A stretch of 64,000 nucleotides of DNA from NCBI RefSeq assembly GCF_964204645.1, contig NC_134029.1:19796450-19860449 (forward strand), given 5' to 3'. Shown here piece by piece: positions 36,401-48,903 of the stretch (within the stretch, counting starts at the first letter, position 1; the number at the start of each line of letters is the position of its first letter). The translations under genes and the position numbers were made by a program. This stretch comes from Tubulanus polymorphus (taxonomy: Eukaryota > Nemertea > Palaeonemertea > Tubulaniformes > Tubulanidae). The notes below the pieces were generated by a model, which was given only the letters and a program-made list of their open reading frames with translations, was not told the origin of the DNA and searched no databases.

Positions 36401-37819
36401 TTTTACAAGCTTAATCACAGGCACTCGCCGATGGGCTTGGGATACAGTTGCTGGGGTTTTTGATAGTGTATCTGTGTTTTGAGTGGTTATTCTGCAATAA
36501 ATCCGAGAAGAAATGTCTTTACTGATACGTTTAAGAGATTGATGTCTGTCTGCAGAGTTTCCAAGTTCAAGTTCAAGCTCAAGTTCAAATTTATTTCACA
36601 GAAAGCATGATAGGCTCAATCCAGAACCTGTCATGTCAGGTCTTAAGACCTGACATGACAGGTCTGACCTGTCATGTCAGGTCCCGAAAAAAACCCAAAC
36701 TCATGACAATATTTGACGAAACGGCGAAATATCTAGACATGTGCTAGACGAATGGAAGAACATTTTGAGTTGAATGAATATTCTGACCCGTCGTTAATAT
36801 CGAAAATGATTCAACAATAACGATAAGGAAATTGTTCTGACAAATAATTCATTTGAAAGGTTGATTTATAAGAAGAAAATATTACATATGACATCCTATT
36901 ATTCCATCCGACTGTGAGACACTGTCAATTTGTGAAACGTCTTTAGTAATATAAAAGAAAAGGTAGTTGACGAAGCGTGAGCGTATAGGAAAAACTTTAC
37001 AGGCGTTGAGACGGCAACACTACATCGGACTGCTGGATCGGACTGACACACGGTGCAGCGTGCCGTAGTTTGACAGCAATCATTTTTAGGATATAGATTT
37101 ATTAACACGCCAACCATTTCCATGGTATATGGAAGAAAAAGAGTATTTACGTAATTACAAAAATAGGAAATACAAACATTTCGAAACATAACGTCATTCA
37201 CATATTTACAACGAGGCCTGTGTATCGAGTTGAGTCGACCGTACTTATCTATCTATTGTCCACGATTTTTTGGGGAAATTTCGCTTAATTTTCGGTGTGC
37301 ATACCTCAAATAGGTCTTAATCGAATCAGTAGAGTTATGCAGTCCACATAAATCATCGTTTTCATATCCATTTTTAGCTGGAATGGTGTATTCCCCAGGG
37401 TGGGGGTCGTAAAACTATACCCCGTCTGCCTAGATTTAAAAAGGTTGATCCGAAATCATACGGTGCCGCCGGATAAATTACAGCTGGGCACTGCTAAGGT
37501 TGTCAAAAATAGTTTCCAATAATTTCCGATCAATGAATCAACTTGATGACTGTAGTATTCATCTATCGTTGTCTAAAATTGTTTCTAAAAAGGAAATGAA
37601 AAGAAATTGTTCCAATTCGAAGGGAGTCTAAGTCTTTCATCAAACTAGGAGATAATTCCATATTGGTCGGCCCTCCAACTGAGCTTCCGAAACAGTTTTT
37701 CATCGTGTTTTATAGAAAGATATATATTTCAAAGTAAATGTATTCTCTAGTTTAAAAAAGTTAACTTTATTTACAACGATAATAATCAAAAGAATTGTAA
37801 CGATAATAAGCAAAAGAAT
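36401..37819. other. Spacer, no gene seen
   Basis: Contains a TTCAAG-rich microsatellite (about 36563-36590), the palindrome at 36626-36683 and the 3' end of the CNBD2-like transcript, with AATAAA on the minus strand at 37771-37766. Confidence 0.5.
36626..36683. repeat. Perfect 38-bp palindrome plus half-copy
   Basis: Bases 36626-36663 are their own reverse complement, centred on CTTAAG. The arm ACCTGTCATGTCAGGTC then occurs a third time at 36667-36683. Confidence 0.9.
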
Positions 37820-40800
37820 TCATTTCGAACTATGATTTTCCTGTAAGCGATTCACAACGTCTTGTAAAATCTTTTGTCGGTATTGTTCCCAATTGACCTT
37901 GACTTGTAGATTTTCCTGCAGCCTGTATTCTGGTGGGTACTGACGGGCCAGACTTCGTAATCGTTGTCGCACCGCGTCGCTGGCGTGTTGGTAAAAGTAA
38001 CGTTTATTCAACATTATACATTCGGCACCCCGGCTTACCTACATAGCGAAAAAGTAAATATTCTGTTTAAAATCTGATTCCTCATGTAGCGATAGCAAAG
38101 TAAAAATTGATTCCTTGTTTCTCTTTTCAGTTGAGCTTATAAGTTGACCCGGCCGGTTGCCTATCTATCTATCTATCCTGTATATTGTTTTTTTTAAATC
38201 ATTGTCATGCTAAACATAACAGACCCGGCAGCTAAAGAAAAAACAGGATCAATCCCTATTTTAAGATTTAAAAAAAGTTATAAACTCATCATGAATTTCT
38301 ATTGCAGTTTACAAAATGACCCAATCGACCCATTAGGAGAAAACACGGTATCAATTTAGCCTAAAATCAGATTCCGCATTCAACGCAAATATTCAATAAT
38401 ACATTTAGCGATAGCATACAGAGAATTAAAATAGTATGAAATCAATGAGATTGACAATTTGATGATTTGATGCAGCAGAGTGTTATTATGGGTGATTATA
38501 GTTGCAGTTATCTTGCGAAAAAAAGAAATCCACTGCTTTATCCATTATTTCAAGACTCCTGCCGACCTACCAAACTGACACTGCAAACGTCGTCTTCTTC
38601 GTACATAGTATCTTCTGGATCTAAAGAAACCGTGAGGCCCTGTAAATAGCGTGTATATATATAATGATAGCAAAAATGCGAATAATTCGATTGCACAGAT
38701 GCTGCAAAAGTGAAAATATTGTTTCGTGGCGTAAGATCCTTACAAAGTGGTCCCTCGGTTTAAGTAGTTCCACTTGGACGAAAACGGCGTTTTGTCCTCG
38801 CTCCTTATCAGTTTCTGCGTGGTCGTCGTCGTTGTCGGTATTTTCCCAGCTCCGCCCGGTCTTTCTATCCCGCGTTCGCGGATCTTCGCCGTCCGTAAAA
38901 ACTAAACGAGATCCTTCTGCTGTATTCGGCCTTGGCGTCGATTGTCGATCAATGTCATCATCATTTGAATCATCCTATGATTATTTCGATTGATTACGAA
39001 CTCGTTAACGACGTTGTGTACATTTTCGATTATATTATAACGAAAGCTTCGCCAACACATTTAATTCAAATTAGACTAAAGTGTAGATGTGTTTTCATTT
39101 CGACATTTACACAGTCAGATGTACAATATCATTTATGGAAAGGAACGGGATTTACCCGGTGGAAAAATAGATATGTTAGGTACCCTTTAAAATGGTACCT
39201 AATTAACCTTCGAGTACTTCAAAGGTAACTCACGCAAGGACCACGGATATTTTCATTTTATGGTAACGTCAAGTACTATTTGCTCTAAGAGTGTAAATTT
39301 CGTCAGTAGTGATGACTATCTTAGAGCATTTTCCATATTTCAGTTCAAGATTTTTATCGTGTGGTTTGACCTATGTATTTGAAAATGAACACCTCTCAAC
39401 ACGACCATGTTGAATAGGTGAAATATGAGCATATTTACCGGAAATTCTGTTTCTTTTTCATTGTCGATGGCTGTAATCACGGGTAATTGTAATTTCGCAT
39501 CGTCAAGGCTTTTACTGGAGTCACCTAGAAAGATGTGGATGGTTTAACACGAAAATATAAATCAATGGATGAGAGTTATGGAAATAGGAATAATAGAAAA
39601 TACTGTCAAATCCTTACTTTTTATGCTATTTTGTTTGTCGACAAAACCGGGTTGTTTTCGTTTTTGTGAAAGTTTTGGTAATACAGCTTTGAGCTGCTTT
39701 ATCACTTGGCAAGCACCCTAAGAATATTCGATAAGTTTTAGAAGGTAAGAAGTACGATTGTTAATTATTGTTATCTTCACTTCTATTTCACTCACCGATT
39801 TGATCACGTATATCCAGTCGGAATGTCGGCTGTCCTTCACGATAACGACACCGCGTCTGCGTAAAAAGAAGCAGGTGACAAAATTACAATCTCGCGGCAA
39901 CAACCAAAAAATGTTTTCATTCAACTGTATAGATAAACCTGATGATAATTAGCTTAACCAATTCATTCGAGGTCAATGATGATAATGTTTATTTTCCAAA
40001 GAAACAATTTATTAGATCATATTTATGCATATATATAAATGCAAGTATAAAATGCGCCGATACCAAATGAATTGAAGGATCCCAGTGAAGCAAATGCTGT
40101 TGAGATTGGAAATACTTACTTGAAGAAATGGAAAACGCACATGGCTGGTTGACCGAGAAGTTTTTCTATTGGCCAATTTTTCATGAAATCGACAGTGCTG
40201 AAACGAAGTGAAAATGCGTGTGTCATAAATAAGTTAGTCGTTCCTCGATCGTTTGTTTATCGACGGTTTTTTTTCGATCTACCCCAGGAAACGTATATGA
40301 TCCGGTATCGTCTTATCGCTGCCGTTATTCCCGAGAAAAATGGCGAGGAAATCTTTTCGACTGACGCTGATCAATTGAACGTGATTTTGTGTGACGACGC
40401 TAGCCGTTCGCTGGGCATGATGTAGCAGAGCTATCTCCTACGAATCGTAAAAGGAGACATTTGATTAAACGAAATTTACTCTATTCAGCAAAATGAATCG
40501 TTAAAATCTACTAATCGTTTTCGAACAACAATTCTCAAGAAAAAATGCTTATATGTATACATATTAAATGCATATCTTCTTTGTTACTTCTTATGATGAT
40601 TCGCTTTTGATACAGCGTCGACCTTAACGTCCTAGTTTCAGGTCTATTCAGCTCAACTTAATTGTCATTTTCATTGGAATTTAATTATTGAACGCTTATC
40701 AGGTATTTAAGATTAGGTGTCTTTGGTAAGAGACGCTGCAGGTTCGAAAATCGAAACGAGTTAAGAAAGATAGCTAATTCACTATTGTAACGTGTAAGCG

Positions 40801-43346
40801 GCGCGCGTAGCTGTGATCAAATATTTAAGTTGCACAAAGGCCTTCTCTCTCGCACACACACAAGCCTACCCCGAACGTCATCCCTTTTCTCAAAACCGAC
40901 ACAGTTCGAATTGTCGGCTCTCCGGTCTTCGGGTTGCGTTCTAAGATTGACACCAGCGCTATTAAGAATGCAAGATATGGACGAAACAATGGCAAGCGAA
41001 ACTATAATTGCGATGCATGATTAAGAATAAATTTTTACAACGGTACCTGTTCCAGCCAGCACGAAATAGAAATTCTCTGCCTTGTGGCCCTGTCTTATGA
41101 TTATCCGATTGGGGGAAACTCTAATGAAAAATAAAATGATGTATCTTGTATTCACGCATTAATGCGTATTGTCTTGAATACATTCTTGAATGGGGTACCC
41201 GCAGTGCTACTGTGGCAATCGAGGATTCCACGTATGGCAGGCGAAGATCCGCCAGGTTCGCTAGTAGGTAGTTGGTCGTCCGCATTTGATTACTTCTACA
41301 TTTCGGTGAAAACTGAATGAATTTTTCTCCTAAATGAATCAATTATTTATGAAAACTATACCGATCTCCAAGTAGAAGAATGGAAGTATCATATATTTGG
41401 TGGATGAGGTGATAATACATGGACTGGGAGTCTAAAATTCCAGTTCAAAGTTCATTGAAAATGACGACGGACTTTCTGCTCGTCAAGCCATCTGGTGGGA
41501 TTGCTGGTTTTGCGGGTACCCCATTCTTAATGAGAAATTTCGATTATCGTTGATTTACTTTTGGTACCACACGACTTTGCTCAGATTTTCTTGTATGTGT
41601 AGCGGATATTCGGCGAATGAACGAAGATGTTGTAGAGCAAGCATCACCTACAAATGACATCGATTTGACTGAAGTTCTCCACGAGAATTCTGCGATTAAG
41701 GGTATTTCATATTCATTTATGGTACTTACTGACTGTACTTGTTCAGTTGTCCGCGCTCGTGGTGGCAAACTAAGAATATATTTCACGTCATTGCTCAGCG
41801 TTATCTGAGTTAGAAAACATGAATCATAAATAAACATCTATACCATAAATAATAGTAATACGGAATTCAAGATTTTTTCACGTATATCGGTGTACAAGTC
41901 TCACGTTTTTCTCACCTCTTTGTTAGCTCTGAAGTAACTGGCATCGAAAGCCAGTCCCGAATTCTTGACGATTCCACCTTCGTCTGCAACGTTATCTGTT
42001 GTGACGTCATTGAACGTCGGTAAACTGTCCATCAGATTCTTATTAGATGCACTAGAATTTATTCATTATATAATGCACATTTGATATTATATATATTATT
42101 ATTCATTATATATATATATTATTCGACAGACTCTATCTCGAATATAATAATATATATGAATTCATATTTCGGAAATGTTGAAAATGTTGATCATAGGGTA
42201 GTAGATTTCAATCATATACATTTATATCATCAAATATTCATTTAATATAACAATCCTCTAGGCCTTTTACCATTAACGGAACTGAATCATGGGCACTGTA
42301 ACAAGGTAATGGAATACATAATTGTTGTCCTATTAATCGGCATTGTAAGTAGGTAACTGCATTGTACAGTATATAGTGCAATGGCGTACACTAACGCTTT
42401 AATCCGGTTAATTTTGATTTCGACACGTTTTGATTGTAAAATGGATTTTAATAAGATACTAACTTTTTCGTCATTTCTGCCAGCCAGCCTTGTAGTATGA
42501 GTACCATTCGTACGCCATGTCGGAATTTCTCCTTGGCCTGTCGATAGAAAAAACTGTTTAATCAAACTTACGTGAAATAAAGTACTACAACCTGGAATTT
42601 GTGTAATCTGTAAGATTATCGAAATGCGATTCAGACAGATAAAGGCCCGATTCCGCAGTTGTATGTCAGAATTAACTCTGAGTTAAAATCTGTTGATTTG
42701 CAATGCCAAATTCAACTCAGAACTGTGAAACTGAATCCAGGTCGTTATCAAATTGATTTTTCGAGTATTAAAAAAGAAACGCTCGAAATTGTGCATTAGA
42801 TATACGAAAAACAAAAATCCCTGTTGTGCGGTTACGTACAACACCGGGCGGAAATACTGAAAATCGCGGAGTTTCCAACACAAATGGCGAATGCTTTATT
42901 GCCGCTCCTGCTACCAATCCGCACGCTAACGTCGTTCTTTTTGGCCGCGCTAATTCATCGACTGTATTCACGGCGGCCGGCGACACTACCGATACGGCCC
43001 GTCGTTTCTTCATCCCGACCGCGTCACCAACTCGACTCCCGTTCCACGTCCGACCGCCACCATCGCCTGCCCGTTGGGAGAGATACGGTCGAATGGGAGG
43101 TAGCTGATATTTCCGATACGCATCGCTCATCCGCGGCGACCGACTTGGCCGACGACAAGTTTTACTGTCCGTATCCGTTTTATTTCGTTTTGGTCCGGCG
43201 AACGTCACCGATCTGTATTTCATGTAAGCTTTGATTATCGTTTGCGGAAAGTTCGGGGCAATTGTTGCCGTGATTCGACGCGCTGGCGTTCTGCGGCGCT
43301 TATTGGACGAGGCGCCGACAACGCCTGATTGGCAATTCTTATCCAT
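37820..43346 (-). CDS. CNBD2-like cyclic-nucleotide-binding protein (677 aa)
   Basis: Fifteen exons with agreeing phases: 43346-42840, 42537-42460, 42038-41916, 41804-41730, 41647-41559, 41120-41047, 40958-40870, 40437-40283, 40197-40120, 39856-39796, 39717-39618, 39524-39439, 38974-38744, 38639-38571, 38038-37820. Vertebrate CNBD2 (576 aa) is a testis protein needed for sperm tail bending. A helical stretch (EKFRHGVRMVLIL, ALQHLRSFAEYPLHIQ) leads into cNMP domain 1 (NRIIIRQGHKAENFYFVLAG) with phosphate-binding cassette FGEIALLHHAQRTAS, keeping the Glu and Arg used for ligand. Domain 2 (GVVIVKDSRHSDWIYVIKSG) has no such cassette. An acidic, disordered insert fills exon 38974-38744. AATAAA follows on the minus strand at 37771-37766. 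The first exon is the least certain; see 44596-45072. Confidence 0.88.
38110..38390. repeat. Dispersed repeat, copy B, with (CTAT)n
   Basis: Matches 1237-1460 (TTGACCCGGCCGGTTGCCTA start). It carries a short CTAT microsatellite at 38160-38176 and lies in the last introns of the CNBD2-like gene. Confidence 0.5.
41192..41522. repeat. MITE with GGGGTACCCGCA termini, copy 2
   Basis: The left end GGGGTACCCGCA and right end TGCGGGTACCCC are exact inverted repeats. ATTCTTGA on the left and ATTCTTAA on the right look like an 8-bp target-site duplication with one change. The element is the reverse-oriented relative of 9129-9484 and sits in a CNBD2-like intron. Confidence 0.75.
42641..42742. repeat. 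Diverged relative of the 26552-26665 MITE
   Basis: CGATTCCGCAGTTGTATGTC at the left, AACTCTGAGTTAAAATC inside and CTCAGAACTGTGAAACTGAA at the right follow the same layout as 26552-26665. Confidence 0.55.
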
Positions 43347-44595
43347 CCTATAAATCCAATGCCGCACGCGATTGTTCTAAGTGCGTTATATTGCGCGCCG
43401 GACACGCACGCTTCATTAGATATCAATTGATTGGAAACAGACGAGCATTACTTCAGATAAATCACCGTCTGATTGATACGCAGACGGATTCAGATCGATG
43501 CGCGTGATATTTCAATCAAGATCGTTCAATACCCAATACTCGTCTTTCATTCATAGAACTCCCCATCCGATATCTCGAATAACGTACCTTCTTTCCTATA
43601 CGCAATGTTTATCGAGAAAAACAATATTGCGCTTGATATTTCGAACAATTAGTTGATTTTTTTTCGAAGATCATTTCATAGTTCTCGAATTTTCATTCAA
43701 TTTCAAAGTAATATATTTTCATATTCTTCTTATTCACGCGCCAATGGTAGAATACTAATAATCTGAATAGATAAAAGCTAATTCAGTAATAAAACGCAGG
43801 TTTTATGATGAGCGTAAAATCCACCACTTCTTTATATAAAGTATACAAACAGACGAATGTTTTGATTCCTTTTTATCGAATGTTTAATTCCTTTTTATGA
43901 TGGCTTTCAATATCCCACTACAGGCGTCCTGAAAAGTTTTATTGCTTCACACGAACCCTAATCATTCCGCGGCCAGTAATGGACAAAACGGTTTCTTATT
44001 CACGACCCTATTCAACTAGACCATTTAGGGTTAACTTCAGGTAAAATTGCAGAACAAATCTTGACACTGGTCATTAAACACGATTGAATTGAAGCAATTT
44101 GTCCGGGTGAATTCTAAGTATAAACAAACACATTTACATCTATGGACCTCTTGGTCGTAAACTTAAATTGCCGTAAAATAAATAACGCACACATGCCATA
44201 AATGCGCTCCCAATTCAACAGTACAATTTCGATTACCTTCTTATTTCTTTCAAAATGCGTGAATATGAATAATTGTATCCACTGACACCCGCAAATGTGG
44301 AAAAGAATCCAACTATCCGGCAACTCAAATATTTTCCCATAAAGCCATCAGTCGTTTCTTCCTCTGCGGGAGTTTAACTGCTCGAGTTTAACGTGAGCAG
44401 GTTCTTAAAAGTAATGTTTCGTAAAAATGGGCATTTAGCACAGACCAGTGGGTCGTTTGAATCTCCTCGGGGGTTACATACAAGACTTTACAAGAATATC
44501 GACATTTTAATTGCATAATTTAAAGCCGCGTGCGTAATGAACTCGGCAATATTTCTGTTACTGGCACTGCTATTTTTACTTTAAATGGAACTTAC
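43347..44595. other. Spacer between the two candidate CNBD2 first exons
   Basis: No gene is supported. It would be intron or promoter of the CNBD2-like gene. Confidence 0.5.
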
Positions 44596-45072
44596 GTTAA
44601 AATCGTCTCTAACCGATGGCGTTTTGGCTGGTGATAATTTCATCGAAGTTCTCATGCGTCTGAGAAACTGTAGATTCGTCAAATGTCGTTTCAGACCTTT
44701 CCATTTTCGCGGCTTGCTATTGTTCGTTCCGGCGATCGTGTTCTCTCTTCTGATTCCGCCCTCAGGTTTCACGCTGCAATCCAGTCCCGATATGGAACTG
44801 TTACGCGTCATCAACCGAGGCCTCAAGTGAATTTGGGGGACCGGGGACCGCGGCGATATTTGTCCGTCAGCAACGAGCGCATCTTGCGTGTCATTCCGCG
44901 ACCCTTGCGATACGAGTCGATTGTCGGTTAATTCGGGTAGCACAGTACTGTCATCATATTCCATCGTCTGATTTTCGAATGTTTTCAGCAGTTTCAGTTT
45001 CGACGATCTGCGCTCTGTAAGAGTTCGTTGAGTCATAGAGATCGCTGGGTATTTAAGTTGGTGAATATCCAT
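44596..45072 (-). CDS. Alternative first exon, probably of the CNBD2-like gene
   Basis: An ATG in good context (AAAATGG) at 45072 opens 159 codons up to a strong donor, AAC|GTAAGT, in phase 0. Phase 0 is what the exon at 42537 requires, so this exon could replace 43346-42840 as the N-terminus. The encoded part is Ser/Arg-rich and probably disordered, ending WKGLKRHLTNLQFLRRMRTS and then VRDDFN. It could also belong to a separate gene whose next exon I have not found. Confidence 0.5.
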
Positions 45073-46239
45073 TTTCTCACTTTTTAGTCTATTTCCAAGT
45101 CAAGAATTCAATCTATTACATGTATATATACATATATCCCTTTTGATTGATTCTACTTTCATAAGTGCGCATCTTCAAGTACTGATGGTATTTTTGGTCA
45201 TTGCTTTCCTGTGTTTAAACGCCGATTGTCCACATCGTGCACGGTGCAATTTGACAACGTATTTAACTGTTTAAGGTCAGTGATTTTTATGGTGTATAAT
45301 CAAACAGAACCATGCGTGAAAATCACTAAAAGTGACTTTAAGCGAGGAGAAAAATTACGCGATGTCTGTTTTTGAATGCATGAATGATCTTTCAGAGACC
45401 GAAACAACAGATCAAGGCAGGGAACAATACGCACTATAGCGTGACTTTTATTCGTAATTTGGCAACGGTTAAAATGATTGAATAATTGAATGTGCTCATT
45501 ATTCAAACGTCGCAACGTCACTAATAATCAATACAGTCACAGGACAAACAACGGTAATTAGGCTTTTATATACGTTTGAACGCATCCTAGTATATCTATA
45601 CTTATCAATAATTCAACCCTTGGCTAACGTATGATACGTGTAATTATAAGTTTCAATTCGTGAGTTATCAGTTTACGGTAATTCTGAGCGTTTTGTCACG
45701 ATACAAAAATGCTTGCGCAATGTGAAAGGAATACAAGGATCGAACAGGATGAACATTATAAATTTTTATACTATTTTTCCTGGAACCTATATTGATTATC
45801 TCCGGTCTACCTCAGCAATCTGGCTTTCTCTACAACATCGTTACCGGGTACGATTTTTTTCTTTAACTTTATAGTGAGCCATCTCGGGGGTCAATTCTTT
45901 TTACGGCCCTTTTTTCGTATATTCGTACTGATTTTGTCAAATAGACACCTGGGGCTCGAAAGTTGGTTAGACCTAACGAGTAGATAGTTGATATAGTGAC
46001 AATTAGACGTTCATTGTTTTCAATGGTATTTATCCGCTGGTTATTTCTAACCAGGGAGGACCTCCCTGTTCTAACCAACCTTTGAGCAACACTGGTCCCT
46101 GTCCGTTTAATCACAATTCACGCACAACAATTTGTGAAATGGAAATGAATTATCAATCAATTTTCCTTAATTGTCGCAATTCTAAAATGGGTTTCGGTAT
46201 ATTTATCAATCAGCATAATTCATCATATTAACCTGCTGT
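45073..46239. other. Spacer, no gene seen
   Basis: Only the MITE at 45949-46105 can be named. Confidence 0.5.
45949..46105. repeat. MITE with AAAGTTGGTTA termini, copy 2
   Basis: GGGGCTCGAAAGTTGGTTAG at the left and CTAACCAACCTTTGAGCAAC at the right. The interior shares GATAGTTGATATAGTGACA with the 20388-20563 copy and has an extra inverted motif CCAGGGAGGACCTCCCTG. Confidence 0.7.
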
Positions 46240-46769
46240 TTAAAATCGTGTCGCGTTACGTCCGATTCGCTGCTTCTTTCGCAATCCAAAGTCCTCGATG
46301 ATGAGGTGTATCGCCTTTTCACGTTTCTCTTCGTCAGTTCCTCGCACGACGAGGAGTGATGACGCTAAAAAGAAGTGGATAAAGAATTGCCGTTGAAAAC
46401 GTTGACACTATGATTAAAATCCGATTTGAAAAGAAACGAAAGCGCGTATTTCATGATAAACTGTAAAAATGAGTAGCGATACAGAAGACCGGGCCCTGAA
46501 GGGTACATTTATTCACTTATAAGTTCATTTATACAGTTATAAGTTAACATTTGATTAGGAGATCATTTAAGTCAACTGACAACGGCAGCAGCAAAAACTG
46601 CGGAACTGCGTCCGGAAAATCAACAACAACTCCAGATAATTACCTCTTTTAGATGTTTCGGTTTTGTTAGCGATTTCACTATCGAATCCAAGTAGACGGC
46701 TCGTCTGCCCGCCAGTTTGTACGATTGGCCATTGCCGGTTGTTCGGTCGTATTTGCCGGCAGAATCCAT
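46240..46769 (-). CDS. Two candidate exons of an unidentified gene
   Basis: Segment 46769-46644 starts with ATG in good context and ends at GAG|GTAATT; segment 46364-46240 starts after TTTTTAG. In the ATG frame the join gives 86 open codons up to a possible donor (CAG|GTTAAT). In another frame the second segment reads SSLLVVRGTDEEKREKAIHL and ends at TAA, which looks far more like folded protein. The two frames cannot both be right, so the model is unresolved. No family recognised. Confidence 0.3.
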
Positions 46770-47170
46770 CTTATAAAATGGAGGTGCGTTACATCCGGAA
46801 AACCGTTTAAATATGACGTGTAGTGGACACTGCCTTTAATTATGCATCATTAATAAGCATACAAACGACGTTGTACATAATCATTATATAATAAATATAT
46901 CACAGCATGCGTGATGAGACAAGCCATGCAATTACCGACGTGACGGATTATCGTGGATTTGGTGACATAATCTTCTAATCCGTTGACGTCATAGTTTCAC
47001 ACTTCTTGATTAAAATCCTTTTAAACTTCTTTGCGTTTGTTCCCTGTGTACGTTAGGGGCCACGAACAGATAAAGACCCCCGAAAATAATGCATTTAAAG
47101 GAATACCAGTTAGCACTATAACAACAGATTATATTTACAACTCAAATATCTCAAATCAAGCCCTTTAAAG

Positions 47171-48903
47171 TTAATGCGTTTTATTAAAGTATCTTTTCGC
47201 TCTCAGTCGTTCGGATCGTCGTCTTGTATCGCGTCCATACTTCTTTTCGGATGGCTCGACTTTGATTTTCTTAAGTGGCGAGACTTTTTCAACCTTTATT
47301 CGTTTTGCCTGAATTGATTATAGAACATTCCAGCATTATCGAAAATTGCGTTCAAACTGCATCGCGCTAAATATTCCTATGAAAGAACTTACGTGTACTT
47401 TGAGATGTTCTTCGCTAGCAACGGGCTCAGCCTTGATGGATTTTTTAGCCGGTTGTTTCTTCCTTTTTGGGGACTTTGCTCGTGATGCTGGGCCTATGAT
47501 TTAAAAAGGCAATTTCTACATTTTGTTTGAAGAATTTTTTCGATCGAAAAAAAATCACGTTTATGGTATTCGATCAAAATTTGAAGTTCGAATAAATTTC
47601 AATGTCTTTTAGTGTTTTTTGGACAAAACTCACGCCCTGAACCCATTGTTCTCGCTTTTCCGTGAAACCAAATTGTTCTTTTATTACTATCGGTCATAGA
47701 GGACATTCCAGGTTGGTTGTAGCACTGCAACCAGTCATCGAATGCAGTCCTTTCTTTAGATCGTTCTACGCAATAACCTTTGCCTTTTCGTAGAGAATAA
47801 CGTTGAGAATATGTATTAAGTAATCAAGTATTGCATTATAACTACTAAAAGATATTCATATAGAGATTCATAAGCGTGAAATTGTCGTAAAATTGAAGTA
47901 CTTACCTAATCGGATTACTTCGTTGGATACCAAGTAACACATACGTAGTAAGTCCGGGCCTTTTTTCTTGATAGCCAGTTCATCCAAGACCGACCTTGCT
48001 TTGGTAAAAGGTGGTATCCCAGCCCTGTACGTACATATAACTTTTAAGATAAAACTCATAACAATCTGAGCAGACGTTGGCAGAAAGTGATACTGTTTAT
48101 AGACCGTACCTGTATAGAATTTCGGCTCGTAGATAGTTACCGATCCCATTGAAATATTTCTGGTTCACGATTGCTTCGCATATCGGTCGATCAAAAACGC
48201 TTGCGTTCACATTAGCCAGCACATTTTTCCTACAGCAGAGATAGATTCAACGGTCAGTTACACCAAGAACAGTAGTGACTGATGTTGGTTACGCTAGGAT
48301 CGAAGAGCGACGGAGATCTGTGGAGACAACCGCTGCCAGGACTGGTGTGAACGGTCAGTTGGTCAGATATAGAATTAGATGATTCTTACGCTCCAACATC
48401 GATAGTTGTTAGAATTGTCATCTAAGAGATTTAAGTATCGTAATCAATTAAGAAAACGTGAAAGTTGTATATATACTATACCTAAAGGCTGTATATTCCT
48501 GAAGCGCACATGGGCCTCTGTCATTAGACCAACTTGATTGTAAATGCCATTTTCCGAAACGGCGAGAATCGACAAAACTCAAAACCATTTTCCCATCTTT
48601 CGTAAAAAAGTTCAAATGAGCATGCTTATGTTTGTCCTTCACCGGAACGAATCTCAGACATCCAGTCATGCCAAAGTGGATCAGTACGTCTAACGAAGTT
48701 GTGTCCGATTTCTTAGCGGTCAACGTAAGCTTCAGTTCTTTTCCTCTCGAACAAGCGCGGACAAAATAATCACCGTTTTTCCAATTCACATCTGGATTGT
48801 TCCAGCTGACTTGTGATTTCGACACTCTGCCGCCGAAAAGACGGTTTCGACATTGCGTATTAACGAGTTGAGCAGCAAGATAAAGGTCCGGTCCTTCTGG
48901 CAT
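47171..48903 (-). CDS. NEIL1: NEIL1, endonuclease VIII-like DNA glycosylase (349 aa)
   Basis: Exons 48903-48482, 48229-48110, 48024-47906, 47783-47634, 47493-47393 and 47308-47171, all phases consistent. NEIL1 removes oxidised pyrimidines and ring-opened purines and cuts the strand by beta,delta-elimination. MPEGPDLYLA gives the catalytic N-terminal Pro and Glu after Met removal. SRGKELKL carries the catalytic Lys. HFGMTG and VDSRRFGKW supply the Met and Arg-x-Phe that fill the gap left by the flipped base. The H2TH region is VFDRPICEAIVNQKYFNGIG. The zincless-finger segment ends RTIWFHGKAR. The C-terminal 80 residues are Lys/Arg-rich, as in vertebrates (human 390 aa), and probably hold the nuclear signal. 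The gene is divergent from the one at 49402. Confidence 0.96.

Noticed and set aside
42824-43234. 136-codon plus-strand frame
   Set aside because: Overlaps the minus-strand candidate first exon, which has the better start, donor and phase.
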